Shown here piece after piece: positions 8,599-16,428 of a stretch of 54,420 bases of DNA. The DNA lies in assembly GCF_020443565.1 (NCBI RefSeq), contig NZ_JAIZZN010000025.1, forward strand, positions 1-54,420, given 5' to 3'. The DNA comes from Clostridium sp. CS001 (GTDB lineage: Bacteria > Bacillota > Clostridia > Clostridiales > Clostridiaceae). A program made the position numbers and the translations under genes. How positions within the stretch are numbered: position 1 is the first letter of the stretch; each line of letters opens with the position of its first letter. The notes below the pieces were generated by a model. The model was not told where the DNA came from. It did not search any database and worked only from the letters and a program-made list of their open reading frames with translations.

Positions 8599-9667
8599 AC
8601 CCAATCCCCCCTAGATTCTCCACAACCTCATCCTCATTCATCCTCTCCTCAATCTCAAATATCTCTCTATCCCGATTTATCTCCCTCTTTAACTCCTCTT
8701 CTGTAGGCATATAAAGCATGTACTTTGAAGCAAATATTTGTTTGTTTTCTTCCAGAATAGAATATTTCACTATAGTCTCATTCTTTTCAGAGCATAATAT
8801 AATACCTATAGTTGGATTATCATCATCGCCCTTTACTTCCTTCTCATAGTATCTAACATAAAAATCCATTTGCCCTATATCTTGATGTTTTAGTTTTCCT
8901 AGTTTCAAATCTATTAAAACAAAACATTTAAGTAAATAGTTATAGAAAACTAAATCTACATAAAAATGCTCACCTTCTGCTGATATTCTTCTTTGTCTTC
9001 CTACAAATGAAAATCCCTTTCCTAGTTCTAGCAGAAACTCTTGAAGATTATCTATTAATCCTTGCTCTAAATCTCTTTCTAGAAACTTTTTATTTTCTTT
9101 TAAATTTAAAAATTCTAATATGTAAGGATCTTTAACCATTTCATTTATATGTTTAGAAGGTTCTAGCTTCGTTATTTCATTTCTAACTTCATTTTTATTT
9201 TCCTCTTGAGTTGATAAAAGTCGTTCATAATAAAAAGAATTAATTTGTCTTTCTAATTGCCTTGTGCTCCAGTTACTTTTAATACACTCATCTATATAAA
9301 AATCTCTTTTCGCTAATTCCTCTACTTTCATAAGTAGTCTATAATGTGTCCAACTTAATTGTTGACGCAGTGCGTCAATATTCTTAAAAGACAGATATAA
9401 CTTCCTCATTCTCGTCAAGTTACTATAACCAAAACCCTTGCCATAATCCTTTGTTAATTTTTTTGACATTTCTTTTAATATATATTCGCCATACTCTGCT
9501 CTATCTGTTCCTGATTGATCTTCTACTATCATTCGTCCAATATTCCAATAGGCCTTAACCATATGTGAGTTTATAGAAGAATATGCGTTTGTCCTTGCTT
9601 CCTCTAATATATTTTTAACACTTTCATAGAAATTGTTATTTATCATATCTTTGTTATCAGAAATCAT
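8588..9667 (-). CDS. DUF1016/YhcG-family PD-(D/E)xK nuclease
   Basis: A 359-residue protein with the N-terminal DUF1016 helical domain ([20 protein letters not shown]) and a C-terminal PD-(D/E)xK nuclease core (YVDLVFYN near 235, [10 protein letters not shown] near 250). Such genes often sit inside type I restriction loci. Start chosen at ATG 9667 because GGAGG is eight bases upstream and the ATG overlaps the hsdM stop by 11 bases. The overlap with hsdS is also 11 bases. The protein ends in NLGGIGYEF, almost identical to the HsdM ending NLGGIGYDF, which is not part of the nuclease fold and looks like a copied junction. Its function here is unproven. Confidence 0.85.
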   Translation of the reverse strand: MISDNKDMINNNFYESVKNILEEARTNAYSSINSHMVKAYWNIGRMIVEDQSGTDRAEYGEYILKEMSKKLTKDYGKGFGYSNLTRMRKLYLSFKNIDALRQQLSWTHYRLLMKVEELAKRDFYIDECIKSNWSTRQLERQINSFYYERLLSTQEENKNEVRNEITKLEPSKHINEMVKDPYILEFLNLKENKKFLERDLEQGLIDNLQEFLLELGKGFSFVGRQRRISAEGEHFYVDLVFYNYLLKCFVLIDLKLGKLKHQDIGQMDFYVRYYEKEVKGDDDNPTIGIILCSEKNETIVKYSILEENKQIFASKYMLYMPTEEELKREINRDREIFEIEERMNEDEVVENLGGIGYEF

Positions 9668-11177
9668 ATCCAATGCCTCCAAGATTCTTCCTAATCTCAT
9701 CTTCAAGGTGACGTGATTTAGCAAATAACTCTGCCAGCTCTGCAGTCATATTCTCCATCTTTTCTTCAAAAGGAATACCATCCTCTTCTACATCTTCTAT
9801 ACCAACATAACGACCAGGTGTAAGCACATATTCATGTTCTCTTATTTTTTCTATGTTCGCTGAATTACAGAATCCTTTTACATCTTCATAATTACCATCT
9901 AAGTTCCTCCATGCATGATAAACTTCTGAAATTTTACTAACATCCTCATCTTTTAATTCTTTATGGCGTCTATCAATCATTTCCCCTAACGCTCTTGCAT
10001 CAATAAATAACACTTCATGTTTTCTATTTCTAAACTTTGGATTGTTCTCTTTATTACGATTAAGAATCCAAAGAGATACTGGTATACCTGTTGAGTAAAA
10101 CAGTTTATCCGGTAGTGCAACAATGGCATCAACCATATCACCCTCTAGCAAATTCTTTCTGATTTCACCCTCATTTGATGTGTTTGAGCTTAATGATCCA
10201 TTTGCAAGAACTATACCTGCCGTTCCATTTGGTGCCAAGTGATATACCATATGTTGAAGCCAAGCATAGTTTGCATTGCCTACTGGTGGAATACCAAATT
10301 TCCATCTTACATCTTCAGTTAGCTTATCTCCACCCCAATCACTAATGTTAAATGGCGGGTTTGCTAAAATAAAATCAGCTTTTAGTGATTTATGCATATC
10401 GTTATGAAATGTATCATCGTGATGAGCACCAATGTTTGCATCAAGTCCTCTGATAGCAAGGTTCATTTTACAAAGCTTCCAAGTTGTAGAGTTCATTTCC
10501 TGACCATATATAGAAAGATTCTCTACTTTGCCCTGATGGTCATAAACAAACTTTTCACTTTGAACAAACATACCACCCGAACCACAGCAAGGGTCATAAA
10601 CTCTGCCTTGATAAGGCTCAATCATGTCAACTAAGGTTTTAACAATACTTGTTGGCGTGTAGAATTCACCGCCACCTTTACCCTCTACACTGGCAAATTG
10701 ACCTAAGAAGTACTCATATACTCTCCCAAGCAAATCTTTTTCTTCACTTGAATGAAGTTTAATTGTTGAGATTAAGTCTATAAGTTCCCCTAATCTTCTT
10801 TTATCAATTTCTGGTCTTGCATAACGTTTATCTAAAACACCTTTAAGTGTTGTATTTTCTTTTTCAATTAATATCATGGCATCATCAATATATTGTCCAA
10901 TTTTAGTATCTTTGGCATTATCCATAATAAATGTCCATCTAGCTTCTTTTGGCACCCAGAAGATATTTTCTGATTCATATTCATCACGGTCCTCTTCAAA
11001 CCCTTCTCCCTCTTCCATAAGAGCGTTGTACTTAGTTTCAAATTTATCTGAAATATATTTTAAGAAGATAAGTCCAAGTACCACGTGTTTGTACTCACTT
11101 GCATCCATATTACTTCTAAGTTTATCTGCTGCTTTCCAAAGTGTTTCTTCAAATCCTATGTTTCCTGTAGTCGCCAT
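9657..11177 (-). CDS. hsdM: Type I restriction enzyme, M (methyltransferase) subunit
   Basis: HsdM of 506 residues, an adenine-N6 DNA methyltransferase. The N-terminal helical domain ([20 protein letters not shown]) is followed by the SAM-binding motif [10 protein letters not shown] (near 196) and the catalytic NPPFN (near 274). Full length. GGAGGTATAATTA precedes the ATG. It is the first enzyme gene after the XRE regulator, whose stop codon lies 18 bases upstream, and it is translationally coupled to the DUF1016 gene. Confidence 0.95.
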   Translation of the reverse strand: MATTGNIGFEETLWKAADKLRSNMDASEYKHVVLGLIFLKYISDKFETKYNALMEEGEGFEEDRDEYESENIFWVPKEARWTFIMDNAKDTKIGQYIDDAMILIEKENTTLKGVLDKRYARPEIDKRRLGELIDLISTIKLHSSEEKDLLGRVYEYFLGQFASVEGKGGGEFYTPTSIVKTLVDMIEPYQGRVYDPCCGSGGMFVQSEKFVYDHQGKVENLSIYGQEMNSTTWKLCKMNLAIRGLDANIGAHHDDTFHNDMHKSLKADFILANPPFNISDWGGDKLTEDVRWKFGIPPVGNANYAWLQHMVYHLAPNGTAGIVLANGSLSSNTSNEGEIRKNLLEGDMVDAIVALPDKLFYSTGIPVSLWILNRNKENNPKFRNRKHEVLFIDARALGEMIDRRHKELKDEDVSKISEVYHAWRNLDGNYEDVKGFCNSANIEKIREHEYVLTPGRYVGIEDVEEDGIPFEEKMENMTAELAELFAKSRHLEDEIRKNLGGIGYDF

Positions 11178-11195
11178 TAATTATACCTCCGTTTT

Positions 11196-11789
11196 TTAGT
11201 AATTATGATCATCAAAAACCTCAAAAATCTCTCTTTCAAATCCTTCTTGTTCCATTTGGCTATTAACCCAATCCGGCAATACTTCATAGTAATGTGCTAA
11301 TGCCTCTATTGTCTTATGAAGAACTACTTCATGTTGCTGCTTTTCCATTAGTTCTACAATGAGTTTATAAGTATCCAAGTATGGATTTTTGTCTACTACA
11401 TCTAAGGCTTCTTTAAATCTTGATACTAGCTTAGCTTTCTCAATATCTCTTTCAATAGTGTTAATTTCTTCTTTGTCGTAAATGCTTTTTTCAACTATGT
11501 CATTAATTTCACCTATTGCAAATTGCTGCTCATACTTCTTTATCAAGGGTTTTAATTCTTTTTTTAATTTTTCTTTCTGGATTTCAAGCTTATCTATTTC
11601 AGTAATTTCTCTACTAAAGTAATTGCTCTCTACTGCAAATAGTTTTTCTAGTACAGGGAGATACTTTTTAGGAATGTTTTGTTTTTGCTTTACCCACATG
11701 TTGATATTTTGTTTCTTTATGCCTAACTTTTCTGCAAGTTCTACATGCTGCAAATTATAAAGACTCAGTATATATTCTAGTCCTATCAA
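11196..11789 (-). CDS. XRE-type regulator heading the restriction operon
   Basis: A 197-residue protein with an N-terminal helix-turn-helix (about 8-35: LSLYNLQHVELAEKLGIKKQ then NINMWVKQK) and a long charged coiled-coil-like C-terminal part. Start is TTG at 11789 behind a strong AAGGAGGTGA. It is the first gene of the operon and lies directly downstream of a consensus promoter that carries two copies of a 15-bp dyad, so autoregulation and control of methylase versus nuclease timing are likely. No family name beyond XRE-like is justified. Confidence 0.75.
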   Translation of the reverse strand: MIGLEYILSLYNLQHVELAEKLGIKKQNINMWVKQKQNIPKKYLPVLEKLFAVESNYFSREITEIDKLEIQKEKLKKELKPLIKKYEQQFAIGEINDIVEKSIYDKEEINTIERDIEKAKLVSRFKEALDVVDKNPYLDTYKLIVELMEKQQHEVVLHKTIEALAHYYEVLPDWVNSQMEQEGFEREIFEVFDDHNY

Positions 11790-11813
11790 GTATTCACCTC
11801 CTTGTTACGTTTT

Positions 11814-11862
11814 ATTGTCTTAGTCAATTTCTATATTACTCTTATTTATTGTCAGAGTCAAT
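11814..11862 (-). promoter_or_regulatory. Duplicated 15-bp operator of the restriction operon
   Basis: Two copies of ATTGACT-N2-GACAAT lie at 11848-11862 and 11814-11828 (minus-strand reading). Each is an ATTG/CAAT dyad, and they differ only in two or three central bases. One covers the -35 box and the other lies just downstream of the -10 box, centres 34 bp apart, a layout expected for a repressor site. Confidence 0.6.
11833..11861 (-). promoter_or_regulatory. Promoter of the type I restriction operon
   Basis: Minus-strand TTGACT (11861-11856), a 17-base spacer and TAATAT (11838-11833), near-consensus sigma-A boxes upstream of the regulator's start at 11789. Confidence 0.7.
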
Positions 11863-11897
11863 AATAATTATAAATTCTTTTCAATAATGAACCTTTT

Positions 11898-11995
11898 CTA
11901 TATATGATTAAAGTATCTATTTATTTCACCTTGAATATTAGCTAACTTATCCTGCAAATTTTCAATAGCAACAAGAAATCTTCATTACATTCCAA
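11898..11995 (-). pseudogene. Possible gene remnant upstream of the restriction operon
   Basis: Minus-strand codons read KELECNEDFL, then after a one-base frame shift VAIENLQDKLANIQGEINRY and FNHI before a stop (11898-11900). The amphipathic pattern looks protein-like, but no family is recognised. Outside this fragment, the rest of the gap to blaI holds a CACCTC/GAGGTG dyad near 12006 and the BlaI-type operators. Confidence 0.25.
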
Positions 11996-12124
11996 TTCCT
12001 TGAAGCACCTCCGAGGTGATTACAAACTGGAAATATGGTGGATAACTTATGTTTGCTATCCCTTTTTATAATATGAAAACATCAATTTTAATCAGAATAT
12101 CATAAATATAGTCTTAAAAATTAT

Positions 12125-12180
12125 TGTAATAATATTACAAATAACAGCGTAAACTAAAATTAGGAATTACAATTGTAATC
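12125..12180 (+). promoter_or_regulatory. Two palindromic operators for the BlaI-type repressor
   Basis: TTGTAATAATATTACAA (12125-12141) and ATTACAATTGTAAT (12167-12180) are perfect palindromes. The second matches the TACA-N2-TGTA core bound by BlaI/MecI repressors; the first uses the same half-sites in inverted order. They lie just upstream of the blaI-like gene, so the repressor probably controls its own operon. Confidence 0.65.
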
Positions 12181-12200
12181 GGAATGGAGGTGGAATAATA

Positions 12201-12584
12201 ATGTATGAAGTTCCTAAAATATCAAATGCTGAATGGGAAGTTATGAAAATAATATGGAATTATTCTCAAATTACATCAGTTAATATTATACGAGAACTAA
12301 AAGATAAAGCCCAGTGGAAATCAGCTACAGTTAAAAGTCTAATTAACAGATTATTAAATAAAAATGCAATTGGTTTTAATAAATTAGGTAATGAATATTT
12401 ATATTTTCCTTTGGTATCAGAAGATGAATGTATAAGATTAGAAAGTCAATCCTTTATTAATAAGGTATTCAATGGTTCTATTAAATCCATGCTATTAACC
12501 TTTGTTGAATCAAAAGAAATATCTGAATCGGATATAGAAGAATTAAAAAGCATAATAAATCAATCAAATAAAACGAAAGGTTGA
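12201..12584 (+). CDS. BlaI/MecI/CopY-family repressor
   Basis: A 127-residue winged-helix repressor: ISNAEWEVMKIIWN, ITSVNIIRELKD and WKSATVKSLINRLLNK are the BlaI signature, and the C-terminal half supplies dimer contacts. In the known family the partner M56 protease triggers repressor cleavage. GGAGGTGG precedes the ATG by 7 bases. The stop overlaps the next gene's ATG (TGATG), and two palindromic operators lie upstream. Confidence 0.88.
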   Translation: MYEVPKISNAEWEVMKIIWNYSQITSVNIIRELKDKAQWKSATVKSLINRLLNKNAIGFNKLGNEYLYFPLVSEDECIRLESQSFINKVFNGSIKSMLLTFVESKEISESDIEELKSIINQSNKTKG

Positions 12585-14341
12585 TGCATGTGTATTTTAT
12601 AAATATTTTTGAGATGATTATACTTTCATCTTTAACCGGTAGCGTAATTGTACTAATGACATTAATTGTTAAAGGGTTATTTAGAAATAAATTAAACCCT
12701 ACCTATCACTATTATGTATGGTTAATATTGCTCATAAAATTAATAATTCCTTTTGGACCACAAACCCCTTTAAATATTTCTAATATATATGATAATTTTC
12801 ATGTACAGAGTATTACAAGTAAAAATACACAAAGTACACAAATTAATTCTTCAATACAACTTGAAAATACAGCTTTAGGCGGTTTAACATCAACAAGTGA
12901 TTTTCAGCCATCAAATAAAAGTGTAATTAGTAACGCTATGAGCATACCTTTAAAAAACAAGGTTAATATTGAAAAAGTGTTCTGTTTTATATGGATGTTT
13001 GGAGTTGTATTATTAACAGGGATATTAATTGCAGGTCACAAAAAACTTAGAGAAATTGTTAAAGTCTCTATAAAAGATATACACAGCACACATAAAGAAA
13101 TTCTCTATAATTCTATGAAATCTATGAATATAAGAACTGAGGTAGATCTATCATATTCCGAGCAAATAAGTAGTGCTTCTTTAAGTGGTCTTATTAAACC
13201 GAAGATATTAATTCCAGTTAATGTAGCAGTTAATATTCGTGTTGAGGAATTTAAGTATATTATAATGCATGAATTAACCCATTTGAAGAACAAGGACATA
13301 TTTATAAATTGGGTTATAACTTTATTGTCGGTGATTTACTGGTTTAATCCAATCTTGCTCTATGGCTTTCATAAAATGAAACAGGACTGCGAATTGTCTT
13401 GTGATAGTCGAGTGATTTCTTATTTAGACGAAGGTGAAAATGTACAATATGGAAATACACTCATAAGAGTACTGGAATTGGGTGGCAATAGCAATAGGCT
13501 TGTGGGGACTACCTTAATGGTTATGAATAGTTCAGAAATAAAAAGGAGAATTATTATGATTTTAAAATATAAGAAGATAAATATTAAAGGTATATTATTA
13601 GGAACTGTCGTTGTCTTTATCATAGGTGGCTTAGGGATTGCAATAAACACTTCAAAAGTAAACTTAGATAAAAGTATTCATAAAGCTACAACATTTAAAG
13701 TAGAAACACCAGTAGCTATTACTAAAAATATAGTCAATACCACATCAAACAAAACGGTACCACCTGTTATGAAAACATCGCCAAGTGATAGCACAAGCCC
13801 TACAGTACCATTTTCATCTGCCATAGTAATTTACAATAGTCATGCTGATGAAGCTTACCCGTCTGGAATAAAAGTAACGGATGTAGGTACTTTAATCAAT
13901 GATAAACTACTTAAAGAAGGTTTAAACAGCCATTTTATAAAATGTTACCCACCTACAGAATATATAAAATCATATCAGACTACAAGGGACTTAATAATAA
14001 AAAATGTAAAAGATTATTCAAATACTATTTTAATAGACATACATCGAGATTTGTCTGATAATACCAAGCATGACTCGAGAAAAATATTATTTACACTTGC
14101 TAAAAAGAATCCACATTATGAAGCAAATAAAAAATTTGTTGGCGGTCTATTAGAAAATATTAAAAATTCAAATCAAGTTAAATCAGATATATCATTTTAT
14201 GACACTGGGTTAGCTTATTTTAACCAAGATTTATCTAACAGTTCAACACTTATTGAGCTTGGAAATAATATGTCCAGTGACAGTGATATTGAAGCTTGTG
14301 TAAATTCACTGGTCTCAGCATTAAAAAATATTCAAAAATAA
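12584..14341 (+). CDS. M56 (BlaR1-type) membrane protease fused to a SpoIIP-like amidase domain
   Basis: A 585-residue membrane protein. Residues about 1-355 form the BlaR1/MecR1 integral-membrane zinc protease: several hydrophobic spans, HELTH near 228-232 followed by LKNKD, and the downstream CELSCDSRV zinc-ligand region. A transmembrane segment at about 335-355 leads to a Ser/Thr/Pro linker. The last ~180 residues are not a penicillin-binding sensor but resemble SpoIIP, the sporulation cell-wall amidase: YNSHADEAYP, a DIHRD motif, NPHYEANKKF, YNQDLS-like YFNQDLS and LIELGNN. The candidate zinc ligands (His/Glu in SHADE, Glu in LIELG) are kept. I infer a sensor or hydrolase for peptidoglycan coupled to repressor cleavage. 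ATG 12584 is chosen over TTG 12581 for spacing. A terminator follows. Confidence 0.8.
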   Translation: MHVYFINIFEMIILSSLTGSVIVLMTLIVKGLFRNKLNPTYHYYVWLILLIKLIIPFGPQTPLNISNIYDNFHVQSITSKNTQSTQINSSIQLENTALGGLTSTSDFQPSNKSVISNAMSIPLKNKVNIEKVFCFIWMFGVVLLTGILIAGHKKLREIVKVSIKDIHSTHKEILYNSMKSMNIRTEVDLSYSEQISSASLSGLIKPKILIPVNVAVNIRVEEFKYIIMHELTHLKNKDIFINWVITLLSVIYWFNPILLYGFHKMKQDCELSCDSRVISYLDEGENVQYGNTLIRVLELGGNSNRLVGTTLMVMNSSEIKRRIIMILKYKKINIKGILLGTVVVFIIGGLGIAINTSKVNLDKSIHKATTFKVETPVAITKNIVNTTSNKTVPPVMKTSPSDSTSPTVPFSSAIVIYNSHADEAYPSGIKVTDVGTLINDKLLKEGLNSHFIKCYPPTEYIKSYQTTRDLIIKNVKDYSNTILIDIHRDLSDNTKHDSRKILFTLAKKNPHYEANKKFVGGLLENIKNSNQVKSDISFYDTGLAYFNQDLSNSSTLIELGNNMSSDSDIEACVNSLVSALKNIQK

Positions 14342-14407
14342 TAAACTAATGGACGATGGAATTGTATGTAAAGATACCTATTAAAGTATGCTTTCTTAAA
14401 ATAAAAA

Positions 14408-14446
14408 AAAAGGATTCCACCAAGTTTACCTTAGTGGAATCCTTTT
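14408..14446. terminator. Bidirectional terminator between the M56 gene and the DUF2922 gene
   Basis: A perfect 13-base stem (AAAAGGATTCCAC with its complement) around a 13-base loop, with A and T tracts on the two sides, lies between convergent genes. It serves both strands. Confidence 0.85.
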
Positions 14447-14447
14447 A

Positions 14448-14684
14448 CTACGCTACCTCAACTTCATTACTATCAGTATAAACTGTCTTAGCATCTTTCT
14501 TGCCAGTTAAATCACCATTAACTGATGCAAAAATATTCTTTGCAATTACTAAATCCATAAGAGCATTAACCTCTGTTTCTGTTATAGTTGCTACTCCATT
14601 TTCATCTGCTTTAATATCATCTACAGTTAAAGTAAAATACTTACCTTCCACAGATGTTAAAAATCTCATAACTAATTTATGCAT
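14448..14684 (-). CDS. DUF2922 family protein
   Basis: A 78-residue protein beginning MHKLVMRFLTSVEGKYFTL, the DUF2922 signature, full length. The biochemical role of the family is unknown; in clostridia and bacilli it typically sits next to DUF1659 and YvrJ genes, as here. A ribosome binding site AAGGAGG precedes the ATG. The N-terminal coding sequence is duplicated at 16311-16351 in a broken copy. Confidence 0.85.
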   Translation of the reverse strand: MHKLVMRFLTSVEGKYFTLTVDDIKADENGVATITETEVNALMDLVIAKNIFASVNGDLTGKKDAKTVYTDSNEVEVA

Positions 14685-14730
14685 ATCATTTTTCCTCCTT
14701 TTAATTATTTAGTTCAAAGCTGGCACCCTA

Positions 14731-14952
14731 CTATTTGGATAAGCTGTACTGATCTTCTTTGTCTATGGAAACTACTGGGTATGTTTTGATGTTAGATATT
14801 GCTTCGCCAACAGCGAAAATATCCTCGTCCGCTGCAGTAACCCTTAGATTACCTAGTGTTTTTGTTGCAACCTTATCCTTACCTTTTTCATCAACACCTA
14901 CTTTCATAGTAAGTTTTAATGCACTTGCTACCTTTGTAGATTCTACCGCCAT
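14731..14952 (-). CDS. DUF1659 family protein
   Basis: A 73-residue protein (MAVESTKVASALKLTMKVGV, and later KTLGNLRVTAADEDI), full length for DUF1659, function unknown. It lies 46 bases upstream of the DUF2922 gene on the same strand, the usual paired order. AAAGGAG lies before the ATG. Its last codons (YSLSK and stop) have a counterpart at 16398-16418. Confidence 0.85.
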   Translation of the reverse strand: MAVESTKVASALKLTMKVGVDEKGKDKVATKTLGNLRVTAADEDIFAVGEAISNIKTYPVVSIDKEDQYSLSK

Positions 14953-15031
14953 ACTAAATCACTCCTTTCTTTTTTCTTTTCACACAATATATATGCTCTT
15001 CTAGAAGTTTTTGCAGTTTTTTTTAAAATAA

Positions 15032-15067
15032 AAAAATAAGAATTCCAAAATTGGAACCCTTATTTTT
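15032..15067 (-). terminator. Terminator overlapping the YvrJ stop codon
   Basis: Nine-base outer arms (AAAAATAAG and complement) and a six-base inner stem (TTCCAA/TTGGAA) enclose a two-base loop, with a T tract on the minus strand. It separates the YvrJ gene from DUF1659. Confidence 0.6.
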
Positions 15068-15221
15068 CAGATTTTCCTATAACAGCGGATATAACTAATG
15101 TTAGATCAGAGATAGACTTATTGAGATTCTCAATTTTCTTCTCAAATCGAACCAAAAGATATATACTCACACCTATAGGGAAGCCAACTGTATTAACCAG
15201 TTGAACCAATGCATCATACAT
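15060..15221 (-). CDS. YvrJ family small membrane protein
   Basis: A 53-residue protein (MYDALVQLVNTVGFPIGVSI, then a hydrophobic stretch, RFEKKIENLNKSI and a short tail). The GFPI motif, one transmembrane helix and the amphipathic E/K/N helix match YvrJ proteins, which are often found with DUF1659/DUF2922 genes and UviA-like sigma factors. Function is unknown; resemblance to small holin-like BhlA/UviB proteins is noted only as a possibility. The start is uncertain: an in-frame ATG six codons upstream (15239) lies closer to the GGGAGGTG site, and the leader is made of three 11-bp repeats that each carry an ATG. Confidence 0.7.
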   Translation of the reverse strand: MYDALVQLVNTVGFPIGVSIYLLVRFEKKIENLNKSISDLTLVISAVIGKSEK

Positions 15222-15250
15222 GAAGCAGACATGAAGCATTCATGAAGCAT
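15218..15250. repeat. Three tandem 11-bp repeats in the YvrJ leader
   Basis: Units 15218-15228, 15229-15239 and 15240-15250 read ACATGAAGCAG, ACATGAAGCAT and TCATGAAGCAT. On the minus strand each contains CTTCATG, so each unit offers an ATG in a different frame between the ribosome binding site and the gene. Confidence 0.8.
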
Positions 15251-15301
15251 CACCTCCCTCACCGTTATAGATAATATATATGCTTTTAAAAATTGTTTTC
15301 T

Positions 15302-15331
15302 ATATGTTTATTAAATATATTTTTTAAGTTT
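15302..15331. repeat. 30-bp copy of the sigma factor gene's 3' end
   Basis: Identical, base for base, to 16420-16449, which encodes the last codons (LKKYI, stop) of the sigma factor gene plus spacer. Here it lies right after the reductase gene's stop codon and codes for nothing, so it marks a duplication or insertion boundary. Confidence 0.85.
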
Positions 15332-15332
15332 G

Positions 15333-16190
15333 CTAAGCAAAGAATTTCAAGTTATCCTCTGCAAATTCTTCAAATGTACGAGGTTTTCTACCTGTTAGCT
15401 TATAAAAACAATTTGTGACTTCTTTTGCTGTTCCCATTCTTGTCATAAAATATAGAGCAACTGTTACGTTTACATATGTTTTATCAAGGCCTCTTTTTTT
15501 AATGTAATAACTTCTGTATTTTAAATATCCAGGTCGTACATACGTAATTTTTCTACCAGTCATTTTACTTAGGATTTCTGCTACTTGAAAATAATCCAAG
15601 GCCTCTGGTCCAGTTATTGTATGAGCAGTATTTTTGTATTTTTCCGGCTCATGAAGCAAAATAGCTGTTGCAAGTCCTATGTCAGCCGCATCTATAAAGC
15701 TGGTTTTACTTTTTCCCGCTGGAATAAAAATCTCGTTGTTTTCTCTGATCTCAGTAGAATGAACTCCAGATAAATTCTGCATGAAGAATCCTGGACGAAC
15801 ATGAGCATAAGGAATTTCTAGTTTTTCGATATATTTTTCAATCTTATGGTGAGGAGGTATTGTATTATTTTCAACGCCCATTAAAGAAAGAAATGACACT
15901 AGTTTAACATTATGAGCTTTAACTTCATCAATGAATAGATATAGATCCTCTGGTTTTCCAAGGTGAGGTGGTCTCATAATGAACACCCTATCTACATCAT
16001 CCAAAGCTTTGTCAAAAGTAGTCTTGTCTTTAAAATCAAAATATACTGATTCAACCTGGTCTCCAAATTGCTCACCAATCTTCTGAATGTTTGTGCCTGC
16101 TGCCTTTACTTGCTCATTAAGTTTCAACAATTCCTTTACTACATAACTTCCCACATTACCTGACGCACCAGTGACTAATACCTTCATCAT
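15333..16190 (-). CDS. NmrA-type NAD(P)-binding reductase
   Basis: A 285-residue atypical short-chain dehydrogenase. The nucleotide-binding GASGNVGSYV motif is at 8-17, then VFIMRPPH and HVRPGFFMQNL, features of the NmrA/quinone-reductase QOR2-like group. The substrate is unknown. ATGATG follows GAGGAG by five bases, and the site lies inside the end of the preceding open reading frame, whose stop is two bases upstream. It is flanked by the 30-bp direct repeats and joined to a MarR-like 3' fragment, so it looks like inserted cargo inside the DUF1659/DUF2922 locus. Confidence 0.8.
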   Translation of the reverse strand: MMKVLVTGASGNVGSYVVKELLKLNEQVKAAGTNIQKIGEQFGDQVESVYFDFKDKTTFDKALDDVDRVFIMRPPHLGKPEDLYLFIDEVKAHNVKLVSFLSLMGVENNTIPPHHKIEKYIEKLEIPYAHVRPGFFMQNLSGVHSTEIRENNEIFIPAGKSKTSFIDAADIGLATAILLHEPEKYKNTAHTITGPEALDYFQVAEILSKMTGRKITYVRPGYLKYRSYYIKKRGLDKTYVNVTVALYFMTRMGTAKEVTNCFYKLTGRKPRTFEEFAEDNLKFFA

Positions 16191-16192
16191 TA

Positions 16193-16351
16193 TTACTCCT
16201 CACTTAATATTTTATTTGATTTTTTCAGCAATTGAATAAACAATTTAAATTCCTGATCCCCCATTCTTTTTTCAAGTATCTCTATAGCTCTAAAATACTC
16301 GTTATAAGTAGCTTCCACAGATGTTAAAAATCTCATGACTAATTTATTCAT
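16193..16351 (-). pseudogene. Chimeric ORF: DUF2922 N-terminus joined to a MarR-like C-terminus
   Basis: A 52-residue frame starts MNKLVMRFLTSVE, identical in all but one residue to the DUF2922 start at 14684, with the same ribosome binding site and leader. At about codon 14 it switches to YNEYFRAIEILEKRMGDQEF and KLFIQLLKKSN, which looks like the end of a MarR-family regulator. The junction lies near 16310. MarR genes often adjoin NmrA-type reductases, so a segment holding a MarR 3' end plus the reductase probably entered a DUF2922 copy. It may still be translated and couples to the reductase. Confidence 0.65.
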
Positions 16352-16397
16352 ATGATTTTTCCTCCTTAAAATCATTTAGCTCAACGCTAGTAAACTA

Positions 16398-16418
16398 CTA
16401 TTTAGATAAACTGAACTG
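16398..16418 (-). pseudogene. Remnant of a second DUF1659 gene (last codons)
   Basis: CAG TTC AGT TTA TCT AAA TAG encodes QFSLSK-stop, aligning with the QYSLSK end of the intact DUF1659 gene, and the sequence on to the DUF2922 ribosome binding site also aligns with 14685-14735. The body of the gene is deleted, with the junction close to the sigma factor's stop codon. Confidence 0.6.
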
Positions 16419-16428
16419 AATATGTTTA

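Noticed and set aside
9668-9724. Longer N-terminus of the DUF1016 protein
   Set aside because: It would lie inside hsdM in another frame; the ATG at 9667 has GGAGG at eight bases and mirrors the hsdS start.
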